64,000 nt of DNA from Auanema rhodensis (lineage: Eukaryota; Nematoda; Chromadorea; Rhabditida; Rhabditidae). Shown here piece after piece: positions 35,543 to 48,901 of this stretch. The stretch covers positions 4,040,501 to 4,104,500 of the forward strand of contig OZ059900.1 in assembly GCA_964057225.1 (NCBI GenBank), given 5' to 3'. The notes under the pieces were generated by a model. That model was not told where the DNA came from, searched no databases, and saw only the letters and a list, made by a program, of their open reading frames with translations. The position numbers and the translations under genes are program-made. Each line of letters begins with the position of its first letter. The stretch's first letter is position 1.

Positions 35543-36382
35543 TACGAATGCCCCCGAATCGTCCCTATTAATCATTAATTCGACTCTCAAACCAATAAAT
35601 AGAACCGAAGTCCTCTTTTATTATTCCATGATAGCACATACAAGCAATCGCTTGCTTTGAGCGCTTTGATTTATTCAAAGTAAACCCGAGCCAGTATACA
35701 CACCGAAGTACATACACAAAACCGACAAAATAGACACATCTATGATTACCGGCAAGCCGTATCACAGAAAATGCCTCAGATCCAACTACGAGCTTTTTAA
35801 CTACAGCAATAACGTTTTACACTAGTGGAGCTGGAATTACCGCGGCTGCTGGCACCAGACTTGCCCTCCACTGGGTCCTTGTAGAGCTATTTAAGCTCAG
35901 CTCAGTGAAATAATCAATCTAAAAAGATTGATCTTTTTATTTTTAGTTACTATCTCACTGAAGTAGTGGATAAGTTACGCGCCTGCTGCCTTCCTTGGAT
36001 GTGGTAGCCGTTTCTAAGGCTCCCTCTCCGGAGTCGAACCCTAATTCTCCGTTACCCGTGATCACCATGGTAAAACTCTATATTACCATCAGGTTGATAG
36101 GGCAAACATTAATCTCGAAAAAAGACAGTAAAACCGTCGATTAACTGGGTTATTCAGAGTCAACAAACATTCAATTGGTTTGTACTAATAACTGCGTTGA
36201 ACTTGGGAAGAAGAACAACTATTAAGCATGTATTAGCTCCAGAATTACCACAGTTATCCATAGAAATCGAGAAAAATCATATCTGCTCTAATGAGCCGTT
36301 CGCAGTTTCTCAAAAATAATGAACTTTATACATGCATGGCTTAATCTTTTACTTGAGCATACAGCGCTGACAGAATCAATCA
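35543..36382 (-). rRNA. 18S 5' part, unit 12
   Basis: C at 36172, as in unit 11; units 11 and 12 are a recent tandem duplicate. Confidence 0.95.
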
Positions 36383-36697
36383 GATTCGCAATAGAGAATC
36401 CATTATTTCTTACTAAACAATATAAATATCGAGAAGTAGAATAATTTTTTTTTCCCAATTCACCAAAAAAATTAAGAAAGTTGAAAAATCACACAGAAAC
36501 GACACATTATAGAAAATATTCACATTTTTCAATGTGAACAAGTAAAATTGCAGATAACGAAAATTATTGTAAAAATTTTCTCCTGCTACCTTACGATTGT
36601 GATATCGTTTCGGTGAATAGTGTAACAATCTTCAGATATTATTTCATAATGTTTATATTCCGATGAAACATTCCAGTAAAAATTTTATGTAAAATAC
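36383..36697 (-). promoter_or_regulatory. 5' ETS-like leader, unit 12
   Basis: Common form. Confidence 0.5.
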
Positions 36698-37548
36698 TTT
36701 TCCTGCAAAAATACACCTACAAACTACTTTTCCTGCAAAATTACACGAAAAAAAATTTTTCCTGCAAAAATACACAAAGAAAAAGTTTTCATGTATAAAT
36801 ACACGAAAAATAATTTTTCCTGCAAAAATACACAAAGAAAAAGTTTTCATGTATAAATACACAAAGAAAAAGTTTTCATGTATAAATACACGAAGAAACT
36901 ACTTTTCCTGCAAAAATACACAAAGAAAAAGTTTTCATGTATAAATACACGAAAAATAATTTTTCCTGCAAAAATACACAAAGAAAAAGTTTTCATGTAT
37001 AAATACACAAAGAAAAAGTTTTCATGTATAAATACACGAAGAAACTACTTTTCCTGCAAAAATACACAAAGAAAAAGTTTTCATGTATAAATACACGAAA
37101 AAAAGTTTTTCCTGCAAAAATACACGAAGAAACTACTTTTACCGCAAAAATACACGAAGAAACTACTTTTCCTGCAAAAATACACCTACAAATTACATTT
37201 CCTGCAAAAATACACGAAAAAAAATTTTTCCTGCAAAAATACACAAAGAAAAAGTTTTCATGTATAAACACACGAAAAAAAATTTTTCCTGCAAAAATAC
37301 ACGAAGAAACTACTTTTCTTGCAAAAATACACAAAGAAAAAGTTTTCCTGCAAATATACACGAAAAAAAATTTTTCCTGCAAAAATACACGAAAAAAAAT
37401 TTTTCCTGCAAAAATACACGAAAAAAAATTTTTCCTACAAAAATACACAAAAAAAAATTTTTCCCTGCAAAAATTCTAAAAAAAAATTTTTCCCTTGTAA
37501 AAATTCACTAAAAAAATTTTCTCCCTGCAAAAATGCGAAAAAAAAAAA
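36698..37548. repeat. IGS minisatellite, unit 12, ~851 bp
   Basis: Same form as units 10-11; last array before the 10,354 bp higher-order block. Confidence 0.95.
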
Positions 37549-37608
37549 ATTTATTCAGAAATACTTCCCCGAAGACATATGGTATCAAAATTTCGTTCCT
37601 CTCTCATT

Positions 37609-38226
37609 TACTTGATTGATTCTGTCAGCGCTGTATGCTCAAGTAAAAGATTAAGCCATGCATGTATAAAGTTCATCATTTTTGAGAAACTGCGATAGGC
37701 TCACAGCTCAGAGACCAAAAAAATTTCCAAGTCCAAAAAAAATTTTTTTTTCAACATGTTTTCACGATACTCTCAAAACATTTTTTACACATTTTTAAAG
37801 AGTTTTAACATTGGAATTGAGAAACAAAATTTTTTTTTTACTTGATTGATTCTGTCAGCGCTGTAGCTTTCGTCAAGGATTAAGCCATGCCAACCGCTCA
37901 CCGACCACAAAAAAATTTTTTTCACGTACTTGATTGATTCTGTCAGCGCTGTATGCTCAAGTAAAAGATTAAGCCATGCATGTAGAAAGTTGAACTTTTT
38001 AAGCCAAACCGCCAACCGACCAAAAATTTTTTCTAGTCAAAAATTATGGAAATTTTTGAAAAAATATGCAAATTTTTTTTTTCAAAACTATTTTTCAGAG
38101 TAGTCTTATTCTATTTTCTGACTCTTTTTACATATTTTACACTATATATGAAATATGTTTTGGAAAATTTCCCGATATGGCTTAATCCTTGAGGAAAGCT
38201 ACAGCGCTGACAGAATCAATCAAGTA
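37609..38226. repeat. 18S tag cluster, unit 13, single module
   Basis: a 37609, b 37839, c 37927 on plus; d 38177-38226 on minus. Confidence 0.85.
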
Positions 38227-38324
38227 AAATTTGCCATTTTTATCAAAATTTTTGATTTTTTAAATTAAAATTCTCGGGTGACCATTTATATGCGCTTTTT
38301 TTTGAAAAATGGTTCCAATATTCC

Positions 38325-38467
38325 AATAAAGTATACTTTTTCTTGCAAATAAAGTATACCTTTTCTTACAAATAAAGTATACCTTTTTTAAAATAAGGTA
38401 TCAATATTGCTATCGCTATATACAATCAATAAAACGTTATTTGAAACAAGAATAAGGTATACTTTCA
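38325..38467 (-). terminator. GTATAC-box cluster, unit 13
   Basis: Last TTGC copy in the window. Every later unit has TTAC. Confidence 0.4.
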
Positions 38468-38476
38468 GGTATAAAA

Positions 38477-38547
38477 CAAAACATCCAATCAAAGGATAGT
38501 CTCAACAGATCGCAGTTTATAAAGACTGCTCTACTGGATACAACACC
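38477..38547 (-). rRNA. 28S 3'-end fragment, unit 13
   Basis: Same as unit 1. Confidence 0.8.
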
Positions 38548-39387
38548 TACGAATGCCCCCGAATCGTCCCTATTAATCATTAATTCGACTCTCAAACCAA
38601 TAAATAGAACCGAAGTCCTCTTTTATTATTCCATGATAGCACATACAAGCAATCGCTTGCTTTGAGCGCTTTGATTTATTCAAAGTAAACCCGAGCCAGT
38701 ATACACACCGAAGTACATACACAAAACCGACAAAATAGACACATCTATGATTACCGGCAAGCCGTATCACAGAAAATGCCTCAGATCCAACTACGAGCTT
38801 TTTAACTACAGCAATAACGTTTTACACTAGTGGAGCTGGAATTACCGCGGCTGCTGGCACCAGACTTGCCCTCCACTGGGTCCTTGTAGAGCTATTTAAG
38901 CTCAGCTCAGTGAAATAATCAATCTAAAAAGATTGATCTTTTTATTTTTAGTTACTATCTCACTGAAGTAGTGGATAAGTTACGCGCCTGCTGCCTTCCT
39001 TGGATGTGGTAGCCGTTTCTAAGGCTCCCTCTCCGGAGTCGAACCCTAATTCTCCGTTACCCGTGATCACCATGGTAAAACTCTATATTACCATCAGGTT
39101 GATAGGGCAAACATTAATCTCGAAAAAAGACAGTAAAACCGTCGATTAACTGGGTTATTCAGAGTCAACAAACATTAAATTGGTTTGTACTAATAACTGC
39201 GTTGAACTTGGGAAGAAGAACAACTATTAAGCATGTATTAGCTCCAGAATTACCACAGTTATCCATAGAAATCGAGAAAAATCATATCTGCTCTAATGAG
39301 CCGTTCGCAGTTTCTCAAAAATAATGAACTTTATACATGCATGGCTTAATCTTTTACTTGAGCATACAGCGCTGACAGAATCAATCA
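38548..39387 (-). rRNA. 18S 5' part, unit 13
   Basis: Common form. Confidence 0.95.
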
Positions 39388-39702
39388 GATTCGCAATAGA
39401 GAATCCATTATTTCTTACTAAACAATATAAATATCGAGAAGTAGAATAATTTTTTTTTCCCAATTCACCAAAAAAATTAAGAAAGTTGAAAAATCACACA
39501 GAAACGACACATTATAGAAAATATTCACATTTTTCAATGTGAACAAGTAAAATTGCAGATAACGAAAATTATTGTAAAAATTTTCTCCTGCTACCTTACG
39601 ATTGTGATATCGTTTCGGTGAATAGTGTAACAATCTTCAGATATTATTTCATAATGTTTATATTCCGATGAAACATTCCAGTAAAAATTTTATGTAAAAT
39701 AC
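39388..39702 (-). promoter_or_regulatory. 5' ETS-like leader, unit 13
   Basis: Common form. Confidence 0.5.
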
Positions 39703-40552
39703 TTTTCCTGCAAAAATACACCTACAAACTACTTTTCCTGCAAAATTACACGAAAAAAAATTTTTCCTGCAAAAATACACAAAGAAAAAGTTTTCATGTA
39801 TAAATACACGAAAAATAATTTTTCCTGCAAAAATACACAAAGAAAAAGTTTTCATGTATAAATACACAAAGAAAAAGTTTTCATGTATAAATACACGAAG
39901 AAACTACTTTTCCTGCAAAAATACACAAAGAAAAAGTTTTCATGTATAAATACACGAAAAATAATTTTTCCTGCAAAAATACACAAAGAAAAAGTTTTCA
40001 TGTATAAATACACAAAGAAAAAGTTTTCATGTATAAATACACGAAGAAACTACTTTTCCTGCAAAAATACACAAAGAAAAAGTTTTCATGTATAAATACA
40101 CGAAAAAAAGTTTTTCCTGCAAAAATACACGAAGAAACTACTTTTACCGCAAAAATACACGAAGAAACTACTTTTCCTGCAAAAATACACCTACAAATTA
40201 CATTTCCTGCAAAAATACACGAAAAAAAATTTTTCCTGCAAAAATACACAAAGAAAAAGTTTTCATGTATAAACACACGAAAAAAAATTTTTCCTGCAAA
40301 AATACACGAAGAAACTACTTTTCTTGCAAAAATACACAAAGAAAAAGTTTTCCTGCAAATATACACGAAAAAAAATTTTTCCTGCAAAAATACACGAAAA
40401 AAAATTTTTCCTGCAAAAATACACGAAAAAAAATTTTTCCTACAAAAATACACAAAAAAAAATTTTTCCCTGCAAAAATTCTGAAAAAAAATTTTTCCCT
40501 TGTAAAAATTCACTAAAAAATTTTTCTCCCTGCAAAAATGCGAAAAAAAAAA
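39703..40552. repeat. IGS minisatellite, unit 13, ~850 bp
   Basis: 'attctgaaaa' class. The class switches here from that of units 6-12, which marks the subfamily boundary. Confidence 0.95.
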
Positions 40553-40612
40553 ATTTATTCAGAAATACTTCCCCGAAGACATATGGTATCAAAATTTCGT
40601 TCCTCTCTCATT

Positions 40613-41548
40613 TACTTGATTGATTCTGTCAGCGCTGTATGCTCAAGTAAAAGATTAAGCCATGCATGTATAAAGTTCATCATTTTTGAGAAACTGCGAT
40701 AGGCTCACAGCTCAGAGACCAAAAAAATTTCCAAGTCCAAAAAAAATTTTTTTTTCAACATGTTTTCACGATACTCTCAAAACATTTTTTACACATTTTT
40801 AAAGAGTTTTAACATTGGAATTGAGAAACAAAATTTTTTTTTTACTTGATTGATTCTGTCAGCGCTGTAGCTTTCGTCAAGGATTAAGCCATGCCAACCG
40901 CTCACCGACCACAAAAAAATTTTTTTCACGTACTTGATTGATTCTGTCAGCGCTGTATGCTCAAGTAAAAGATTAAGCCATGCATGTATAAAGTTCATCA
41001 TTTTTGAGAAACTGCGATAGGCTCACAGCTCAGAGACCAAAAAAATTTCCAAGTCCAAAAAAAATTTTTTTTTCAACATGTTTTCACGATACTCTCAAAA
41101 CATTTTTTACACATTTTTAAAGAGTTTTAACATTGGAATTGAGAAACAAAATTTTTTTTTTACTTGATTGATTCTGTCAGCGCTGTAGCTTTCGTCAAGG
41201 ATTAAGCCATGCCAACCGCTCACCGACCACAAAAAATTTTTTTTCACGTACTTGATTGATTCTGTCAGCGCTGTATGCTCAAGTAAAAGATTAAGCCATG
41301 CATGTAGAAAGTTGAACTTTTTAAGCCAAACCGCCAACCGACCAAAAATTTTTTCTAGTCAAAAATTATGGAAATTTTTGAAAAAATATGCAAATTTTTT
41401 TTTTCAAAACTATTTTTCAGAGTAGTCTTATTCTATTTTCTGACTCTTTTTACATATTTTACACTATATATGAAATATGTTTTGGAAAATTTCCCGATAT
41501 GGCTTAATCCTTGAGGAAAGCTACAGCGCTGACAGAATCAATCAAGTA
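40613..41548. repeat. 18S tag cluster, unit 14, with 318 bp duplication
   Basis: a 40613, b 40843, a' 40931, b' 41161, c 41249 on plus; d 41499-41548 on minus. The A/T-tract variant is at about 41,235 in the second module only. Confidence 0.85.
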
Positions 41549-41646
41549 AAATTTGCCATTTTTATCAAAATTTTTGATTTTTTAAATTAAAATTCTCGGG
41601 TGACCATTTATATGCGCTTTTTTTTGAAAAATGGTTCCAATATTCC

Positions 41647-41789
41647 AATAAAGTATACTTTTTCTTACAAATAAAGTATACCTTTTCTTACAAATAAAGT
41701 ATACCTTTTTTAAAATAAGGTATCAATATTGCTATCGCTATATACAATCAATAAAACGTTATTTGAAACAAGAATAAGGTATACTTTCA
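41647..41789 (-). terminator. GTATAC-box cluster, unit 14
   Basis: TTAC form. Confidence 0.4.
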
Positions 41790-41798
41790 GGTATAAAA

Positions 41799-41869
41799 CA
41801 AAACATCCAATCAAAGGATAGTCTCAACAGATCGCAGTTTATAAAGACTGCTCTACTGGATACAACACC
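41799..41869 (-). rRNA. 28S 3'-end fragment, unit 14
   Basis: Same as unit 1. Confidence 0.8.
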
Positions 41870-42709
41870 TACGAATGCCCCCGAATCGTCCCTATTAATC
41901 ATTAATTCGACTCTCAAACCAATAAATAGAACCGAAGTCCTCTTTTATTATTCCATGATAGCACATACAAGCAATCGCTTGCTTTGAGCGCTTTGATTTA
42001 TTCAAAGTAAATCCGAGCCAGTATACACACCGAAGTACATACACAAAACCGACAAAATAGACACATCTATGATTACCGGCAAGCCGTATCACAGAAAATG
42101 CCTCAGATCCAACTACGAGCTTTTTAACTACAGCAATAACGTTTTACACTAGTGGAGCTGGAATTACCGCGGCTGCTGGCACCAGACTTGCCCTCCACTG
42201 GGTCCTTGTAGAGCTATTTAAGCTCAGCTCAGTGAAATAATCAATCTAAAAAGATTGATCTTTTTATTTTTAGTTACTATCTCACTGAAGTAGTGGATAA
42301 GTTACGCGCCTGCTGCCTTCCTTGGATGTGGTAGCCGTTTCTAAGGCTCCCTCTCCGGAGTCGAACCCTAATTCTCCGTTACCCGTGATCACCATGGTAA
42401 AACTCTATATTACCATCAGGTTGATAGGGCAAACATTAATCTCGAAAAAAGACAGTAAAACCGTCGATTAACTGGGTTATTCAGAGTCAACAAACATTAA
42501 ATTGGTTTGTACTAATAACTGCGTTGAACTTGGGAAGAAGAACAACTATTAAGCATGTATTAGCTCCAGAATTACCACAGTTATCCATAGAAATCGAGAA
42601 AAATCATATCTGCTCTAATGAGCCGTTCGCAGTTTCTCAAAAATAATGAACTTTATACATGCATGGCTTAATCTTTTACTTGAGCATACAGCGCTGACAG
42701 AATCAATCA
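41870..42709 (-). rRNA. 18S 5' part, unit 14
   Basis: T at 42012 turns sense CTCGGGTTTAC into CTCGGATTTAC; shared with units 15, 17 and 18. Confidence 0.95.
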
Positions 42710-43024
42710 GATTCGCAATAGAGAATCCATTATTTCTTACTAAACAATATAAATATCGAGAAGTAGAATAATTTTTTTTTCCCAATTCACCAAAAAAATT
42801 AAGAAAGTTGAAAAATCACACAGAAACGACACATTATAGAAAATATTCACATTTTTCAATGTGAACAAGTAAAATTGCAGATAACGAAAATTATTGTAAA
42901 AATTTTCTCCTGCTACCTTACGATTGTGATATCGTTTCGGTGAATAGTGTAACAATCTTCAGATATTATTTCATAATGTTTATATTCCGATGAAACATTC
43001 CAGTAAAAATTTTATGTAAAATAC
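42710..43024 (-). promoter_or_regulatory. 5' ETS-like leader, unit 14
   Basis: Common form. Confidence 0.5.
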
Positions 43025-43874
43025 TTTTCCTGCAAAAATACACCTACAAACTACTTTTCCTGCAAAATTACACGAAAAAAAATTTTTCCTGCAAAAATAC
43101 ACAAAGAAAAAGTTTTCATGTATAAATACACGAAAAATAATTTTTCCTGCAAAAATACACAAAGAAAAAGTTTTCATGTATAAATACACAAAGAAAAAGT
43201 TTTCATGTATAAATACACGAAGAAACTACTTTTCCTGCAAAAATACACAAAGAAAAAGTTTTCATGTATAAATACACGAAAAATAATTTTTCCTGCAAAA
43301 ATACACAAAGAAAAAGTTTTCATGTATAAATACACAAAGAAAAAGTTTTCATGTATAAATACACGAAGAAACTACTTTTCCTGCAAAAATACACAAAGAA
43401 AAAGTTTTCATGTATAAATACACGAAAAAAAGTTTTTCCTGCAAAAATACACGAAGAAACTACTTTTACCGCAAAAATACACGAAGAAACTACTTTTCCT
43501 GCAAAAATACACCTACAAATTACATTTCCTGCAAAAATACACGAAAAAAAATTTTTCCTGCAAAAATACACAAAGAAAAAGTTTTCATGTATAAACACAC
43601 GAAAAAAAATTTTTCCTGCAAAAATACACGAAGAAACTACTTTTCTTGCAAAAATACACAAAGAAAAAGTTTTCCTGCAAATATACACGAAAAAAAATTT
43701 TTCCTGCAAAAATACACGAAAAAAAATTTTTCCTGCAAAAATACACGAAAAAAAATTTTTCCTACAAAAATACACAAAAAAAAATTTTTCCCTGCAAAAA
43801 TTCTGAAAAAAAATTTTTCCCTTGTAAAAATTCACTAAAAAATTTTTCTCCCTGCAAAAATGCGAAAAAAAAAA
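43025..43874. repeat. IGS minisatellite, unit 14, ~850 bp
   Basis: Same class as unit 13. Confidence 0.95.
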
Positions 43875-43934
43875 ATTTATTCAGAAATACTTCCCCGAAG
43901 ACATATGGTATCAAAATTTCGTTCCTCTCTCATT

Positions 43935-44870
43935 TACTTGATTGATTCTGTCAGCGCTGTATGCTCAAGTAAAAGATTAAGCCATGCATGTATAAAGTTC
44001 ATCATTTTTGAGAAACTGCGATAGGCTCACAGCTCAGAGACCAAAAAAATTTCCAAGTCCAAAAAAAATTTTTTTTTCAACATGTTTTCACGATACTCTC
44101 AAAACATTTTTTACACATTTTTAAAGAGTTTTAACATTGGAATTGAGAAACAAAATTTTTTTTTTACTTGATTGATTCTGTCAGCGCTGTAGCTTTCGTC
44201 AAGGATTAAGCCATGCCAACCGCTCACCGACCACAAAAAAATTTTTTTCACGTACTTGATTGATTCTGTCAGCGCTGTATGCTCAAGTAAAAGATTAAGC
44301 CATGCATGTATAAAGTTCATCATTTTTGAGAAACTGCGATAGGCTCACAGCTCAGAGACCAAAAAAATTTCCAAGTCCAAAAAAAATTTTTTTTTCAACA
44401 TGTTTTCACGATACTCTCAAAACATTTTTTACACATTTTTAAAGAGTTTTAACATTGGAATTGAGAAACAAAATTTTTTTTTTACTTGATTGATTCTGTC
44501 AGCGCTGTAGCTTTCGTCAAGGATTAAGCCATGCCAACCGCTCACCGACCACAAAAAAATTTTTTTCACGTACTTGATTGATTCTGTCAGCGCTGTATGC
44601 TCAAGTAAAAGATTAAGCCATGCATGTAGAAAGTTGAACTTTTTAAGCCAAACCGCCAACCGACCAAAAATTTTTTCTAGTCAAAAATTATGGAAATTTT
44701 TGAAAAAATATGCAAATTTTTTTTTTCAAAACTATTTTTCAGAGTAGTCTTATTCTATTTTCTGACTCTTTTTACATATTTTACACTATATATGAAATAT
44801 GTTTTGGAAAATTTCCCGATATGGCTTAATCCTTGAGGAAAGCTACAGCGCTGACAGAATCAATCAAGTA
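43935..44870. repeat. 18S tag cluster, unit 15, with 318 bp duplication
   Basis: a 43935, b 44165, a' 44253, b' 44483, c 44571 on plus; d 44821-44870 on minus. Confidence 0.85.
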
Positions 44871-44968
44871 AAATTTGCCATTTTTATCAAAATTTTTGAT
44901 TTTTTAAATTAAAATTCTCGGGTGACCATTTATATGCGCTTTTTTTTGAAAAATGGTTCCAATATTCC

Positions 44969-45111
44969 AATAAAGTATACTTTTTCTTACAAATAAAGTA
45001 TACCTTTTCTTACAAATAAAGTATACCTTTTTTAAAATAAGGTATCAATATTGCTATCGCTATATACAATCAATAAAACGTTATTTGAAACAAGAATAAG
45101 GTATACTTTCA
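44969..45111 (-). terminator. GTATAC-box cluster, unit 15
   Basis: TTAC form. Confidence 0.4.
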
Positions 45112-45120
45112 GGTATAAAA

Positions 45121-45191
45121 CAAAACATCCAATCAAAGGATAGTCTCAACAGATCGCAGTTTATAAAGACTGCTCTACTGGATACAACACC
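45121..45191 (-). rRNA. 28S 3'-end fragment, unit 15
   Basis: Same as unit 1. Confidence 0.8.
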
Positions 45192-46031
45192 TACGAATGC
45201 CCCCGAATCGTCCCTATTAATCATTAATTCGACTCTCAAACCAATAAATAGAACCGAAGTCCTCTTTTATTATTCCATGATAGCACATACAAGCAATCGC
45301 TTGCTTTGAGCGCTTTGATTTATTCAAAGTAAATCCGAGCCAGTATACACACCGAAGTACATACACAAAACCGACAAAATAGACACATCTATGATTACCG
45401 GCAAGCCGTATCACAGAAAATGCCTCAGATCCAACTACGAGCTTTTTAACTACAGCAATAACGTTTTACACTAGTGGAGCTGGAATTACCGCGGCTGCTG
45501 GCACCAGACTTGCCCTCCACTGGGTCCTTGTAGAGCTATTTAAGCTCAGCTCAGTGAAATAATCAATCTAAAAAGATTGATCTTTTTATTTTTAGTTACT
45601 ATCTCACTGAAGTAGTGGATAAGTTACGCGCCTGCTGCCTTCCTTGGATGTGGTAGCCGTTTCTAAGGCTCCCTCTCCGGAGTCGAACCCTAATTCTCCG
45701 TTACCCGTGATCACCATGGTAAAACTCTATATTACCATCAGGTTGATAGGGCAAACATTAATCTCGAAAAAAGACAGTAAAACCGTCGATTAACTGGGTT
45801 ATTCAGAGTCAACAAACATTAAATTGGTTTGTACTAATAACTGCGTTGAACTTGGGAAGAAGAACAACTATTAAGCATGTATTAGCTCCAGAATTACCAC
45901 AGTTATCCATAGAAATCGAGAAAAATCATATCTGCTCTAATGAGCCGTTCGCAGTTTCTCAAAAATAATGAACTTTATACATGCATGGCTTAATCTTTTA
46001 CTTGAGCATACAGCGCTGACAGAATCAATCA
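45192..46031 (-). rRNA. 18S 5' part, unit 15
   Basis: T at 45334, as in unit 14. Confidence 0.95.
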
Positions 46032-46346
46032 GATTCGCAATAGAGAATCCATTATTTCTTACTAAACAATATAAATATCGAGAAGTAGAATAATTTTTTT
46101 TTCCCAATTAACCAAAAAAATTAAGAAAGTTGAAAAATCACACAGAAACGACACATTATAGAAAATATTCACATTTTTCAATGTGAACAAGTAAAATTGC
46201 AGATAACGAAAATTATTGTAAAAATTTTCTCCTGCTACCTTACGATTGTGATATCGTTTCGGTGAATAGTGTAACAATCTTCAGATATTATTTCATAATG
46301 TTTATATTCCGATGAAACATTCCAGTAAAAATTTTATGTAAAATAC
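46032..46346 (-). promoter_or_regulatory. 5' ETS-like leader, unit 15
   Basis: Carries 'aattaacc' near 46,108, shared only with unit 18. Confidence 0.5.
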
Positions 46347-47902
46347 TTTTCCTGCAAAAATACACCTACAAACTACTTTTCCTGCAAAATTACACGAAAA
46401 AAAATTTTTCCTGCAAAAATACACAAAGAAAAAGTTTTCATGTATAAATACACGAAAAATAATTTTTCCTGCAAAAATACACAAAGAAAAAGTTTTCATG
46501 TATAAATACACAAAGAAAAAGTTTTCATGTATAAATACACGAAGAAACTACTTTTCCTGCAAAAATACACAAAGAAAAAGTTTTCATGTATAAATACACG
46601 AAAAATAATTTTTCCTGCAAAAATACACAAAGAAAAAGTTTTCATGTATAAATACACAAAGAAAAAGTTTTCATGTATAAATACACGAAGAAACTACTTT
46701 TCCTGCAAAAATACACAAAGAAAAAGTTTTCATGTATAAATACACGAAAAAAAGTTTTTCCTGCAAAAATACACGAAGAAACTACTTTTACCGCAAAAAT
46801 ACACGAAGAAACTACTTTTCCTGCAAAAATACACCTACAAATTACATTTCCTGCAAAAATACACGAAAAAAAATTTTTCCTGCAAAAATACACAAAGAAA
46901 AAGTTTTCATGTATAAACACACGAAAAAAAAATTTTCCTGCAAAAATACACGAAGAAACTACTTTTCTTGCAAAAATACACAAAAAAAAATTTTTCCTGC
47001 AAAAATACACGAAAAAAAATTTTTCCTGCAAAAATACACGAAGAAACTACTTTTCCTGCAAAAATACACGAAAAAAATTTTTCCTGCAAAAATACACGAA
47101 GAAACTACTTTTCCAGTAAAAATTTTATGTAAAATACTTTTCCTGCAAAAATACACCTACAAACTACTTTTCCTGCAAAATTACACGAAAAAAAATTTTT
47201 CCTGCAAAAATACACAAAGAAAAAGTTTTCATGTATAAATACACGAAGAAACTACTTTTCCTGCAAAAATACACAAAGAAAAAGTTTTCATGTATAAATA
47301 CACGAAAAAAAATTTTTCCTGCAAAAATACACGAAGAAACTACTTTTACCGCAAAAATACACGAAGAAACTACTTTTCCTGCAAAAATACACCTACAAAT
47401 TACATTTCCTGCAAAAATACACGAAAAAAAATTTTTCCTGCAAAAATACACAAAGAAAAAGTTTTCATGTATAAACACACGAAAAAAAATTTTTCCTGCA
47501 AAAATACACGAAGAAACTACTTTTCTTGCAAAAATACACAAAGAAAAAGTTTTCCTGCAAATATACACGAAAAAAAATTTTTCCTGCAAAAATACACAAA
47601 GAAAAAGTTTTTCCTGCAAAAATACACGAAGAAACTACTTTTCCTGCAAAAATACACTAAGAAAAAGTTTTCATGTATAAATACACGAAAAAAAAATTTT
47701 CCTGCAAAAATACACGAAGAAACTACTTTTCCCGCAAAAATACACGAAAAAAATTTTTTCCTGCAAAAATACACGAAAAAAAATTTTTCCTACAAAAATA
47801 CACAAAAAAAAATTTTTCCCTGCAAAAATTCTAAAAAAAAATTTTTCCCTTGTAAAAATTCACTAAAAAATTTTTCTCCCTGCAAAAATGCGAAAAAAAA
47901 AA
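46347..47902. repeat. IGS minisatellite, unit 15, ~1,556 bp (composite)
   Basis: Two partial arrays are joined. At 47113-47137 the 25 bp leader/array boundary sequence (CCAGTAAAAATTTTATG onward) recurs inside the array, 791 bp after its normal place at 46322. The array then restarts with the usual opening monomers. The junction shares TTCC between a monomer (TTTTCCTGC) and the leader (ATTCCAGT). Confidence 0.95.
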
Positions 47903-47962
47903 ATTTATTCAGAAATACTTCCCCGAAGACATATGGTATCAAAATTTCGTTCCTCTCTCATT

Positions 47963-48580
47963 TACTTGATTGATTCTGTCAGCGCTGTATGCTCAAGTAA
48001 AAGATTAAGCCATGCATGTATAAAGTTCATCATTTTTGAGAAACTGCGATAGGCTCACAGCTCAGAGACCAAAAAAATTTCCAAGTCCAAAAAAAATTTT
48101 TTTTTCAACATGTTTTCACGATACTCTCAAAACATTTTTTACACATTTTTAAAGAGTTTTAACATTGGAATTGAGAAACAAAATTTTTTTTTTACTTGAT
48201 TGATTCTGTCAGCGCTGTAGCTTTCGTCAAGGATTAAGCCATGCCAACCGCTCACCGACCACAAAAAAATTTTTTTCACGTACTTGATTGATTCTGTCAG
48301 CGCTGTATGCTCAAGTAAAAGATTAAGCCATGCATGTAGAAAGTTGAACTTTTTAAGCCAAACCGCCAACCGACCAAAAATTTTTTCTAGTCAAAAATTA
48401 TGGAAATTTTTGAAAAAATATGCAAATTTTTTTTTTCAAAACTATTTTTCAGAGTAGTCTTATTCTATTTTCTGACTCTTTTTACATATTTTACACTATA
48501 TATGAAATATGTTTTGGAAAATTTCCCGATATGGCTTAATCCTTGAGGAAAGCTACAGCGCTGACAGAATCAATCAAGTA
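47963..48580. repeat. 18S tag cluster, unit 16, single module
   Basis: a 47963, b 48193, c 48281 on plus; d 48531-48580 on minus. Confidence 0.85.
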
Positions 48581-48678
48581 AAATTTGCCATTTTTATCAA
48601 AATTTTTGATTTTTTAAATTAAAATTCTCGGGTGACCATTTATATGCGCTTTTTTTTGAAAAATGGTTCCAATATTCC

Positions 48679-48821
48679 AATAAAGTATACTTTTTCTTAC
48701 AAATAAAGTATACCTTTTCTTACAAATAAAGTATACCTTTTTTAAAATAAGGTATCAATATTGCTATCGCTATATACAATCAATAAAACGTTATTTGAAA
48801 CAAGAATAAGGTATACTTTCA
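48679..48821 (-). terminator. GTATAC-box cluster, unit 16
   Basis: TTAC form. This is the first difference between unit 16 and its partner unit 13. Confidence 0.4.
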
Positions 48822-48830
48822 GGTATAAAA

Positions 48831-48901
48831 CAAAACATCCAATCAAAGGATAGTCTCAACAGATCGCAGTTTATAAAGACTGCTCTACTGGATACAACAC
48901 C
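48831..48901 (-). rRNA. 28S 3'-end fragment, unit 16
   Basis: Same as unit 1. Confidence 0.8.
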
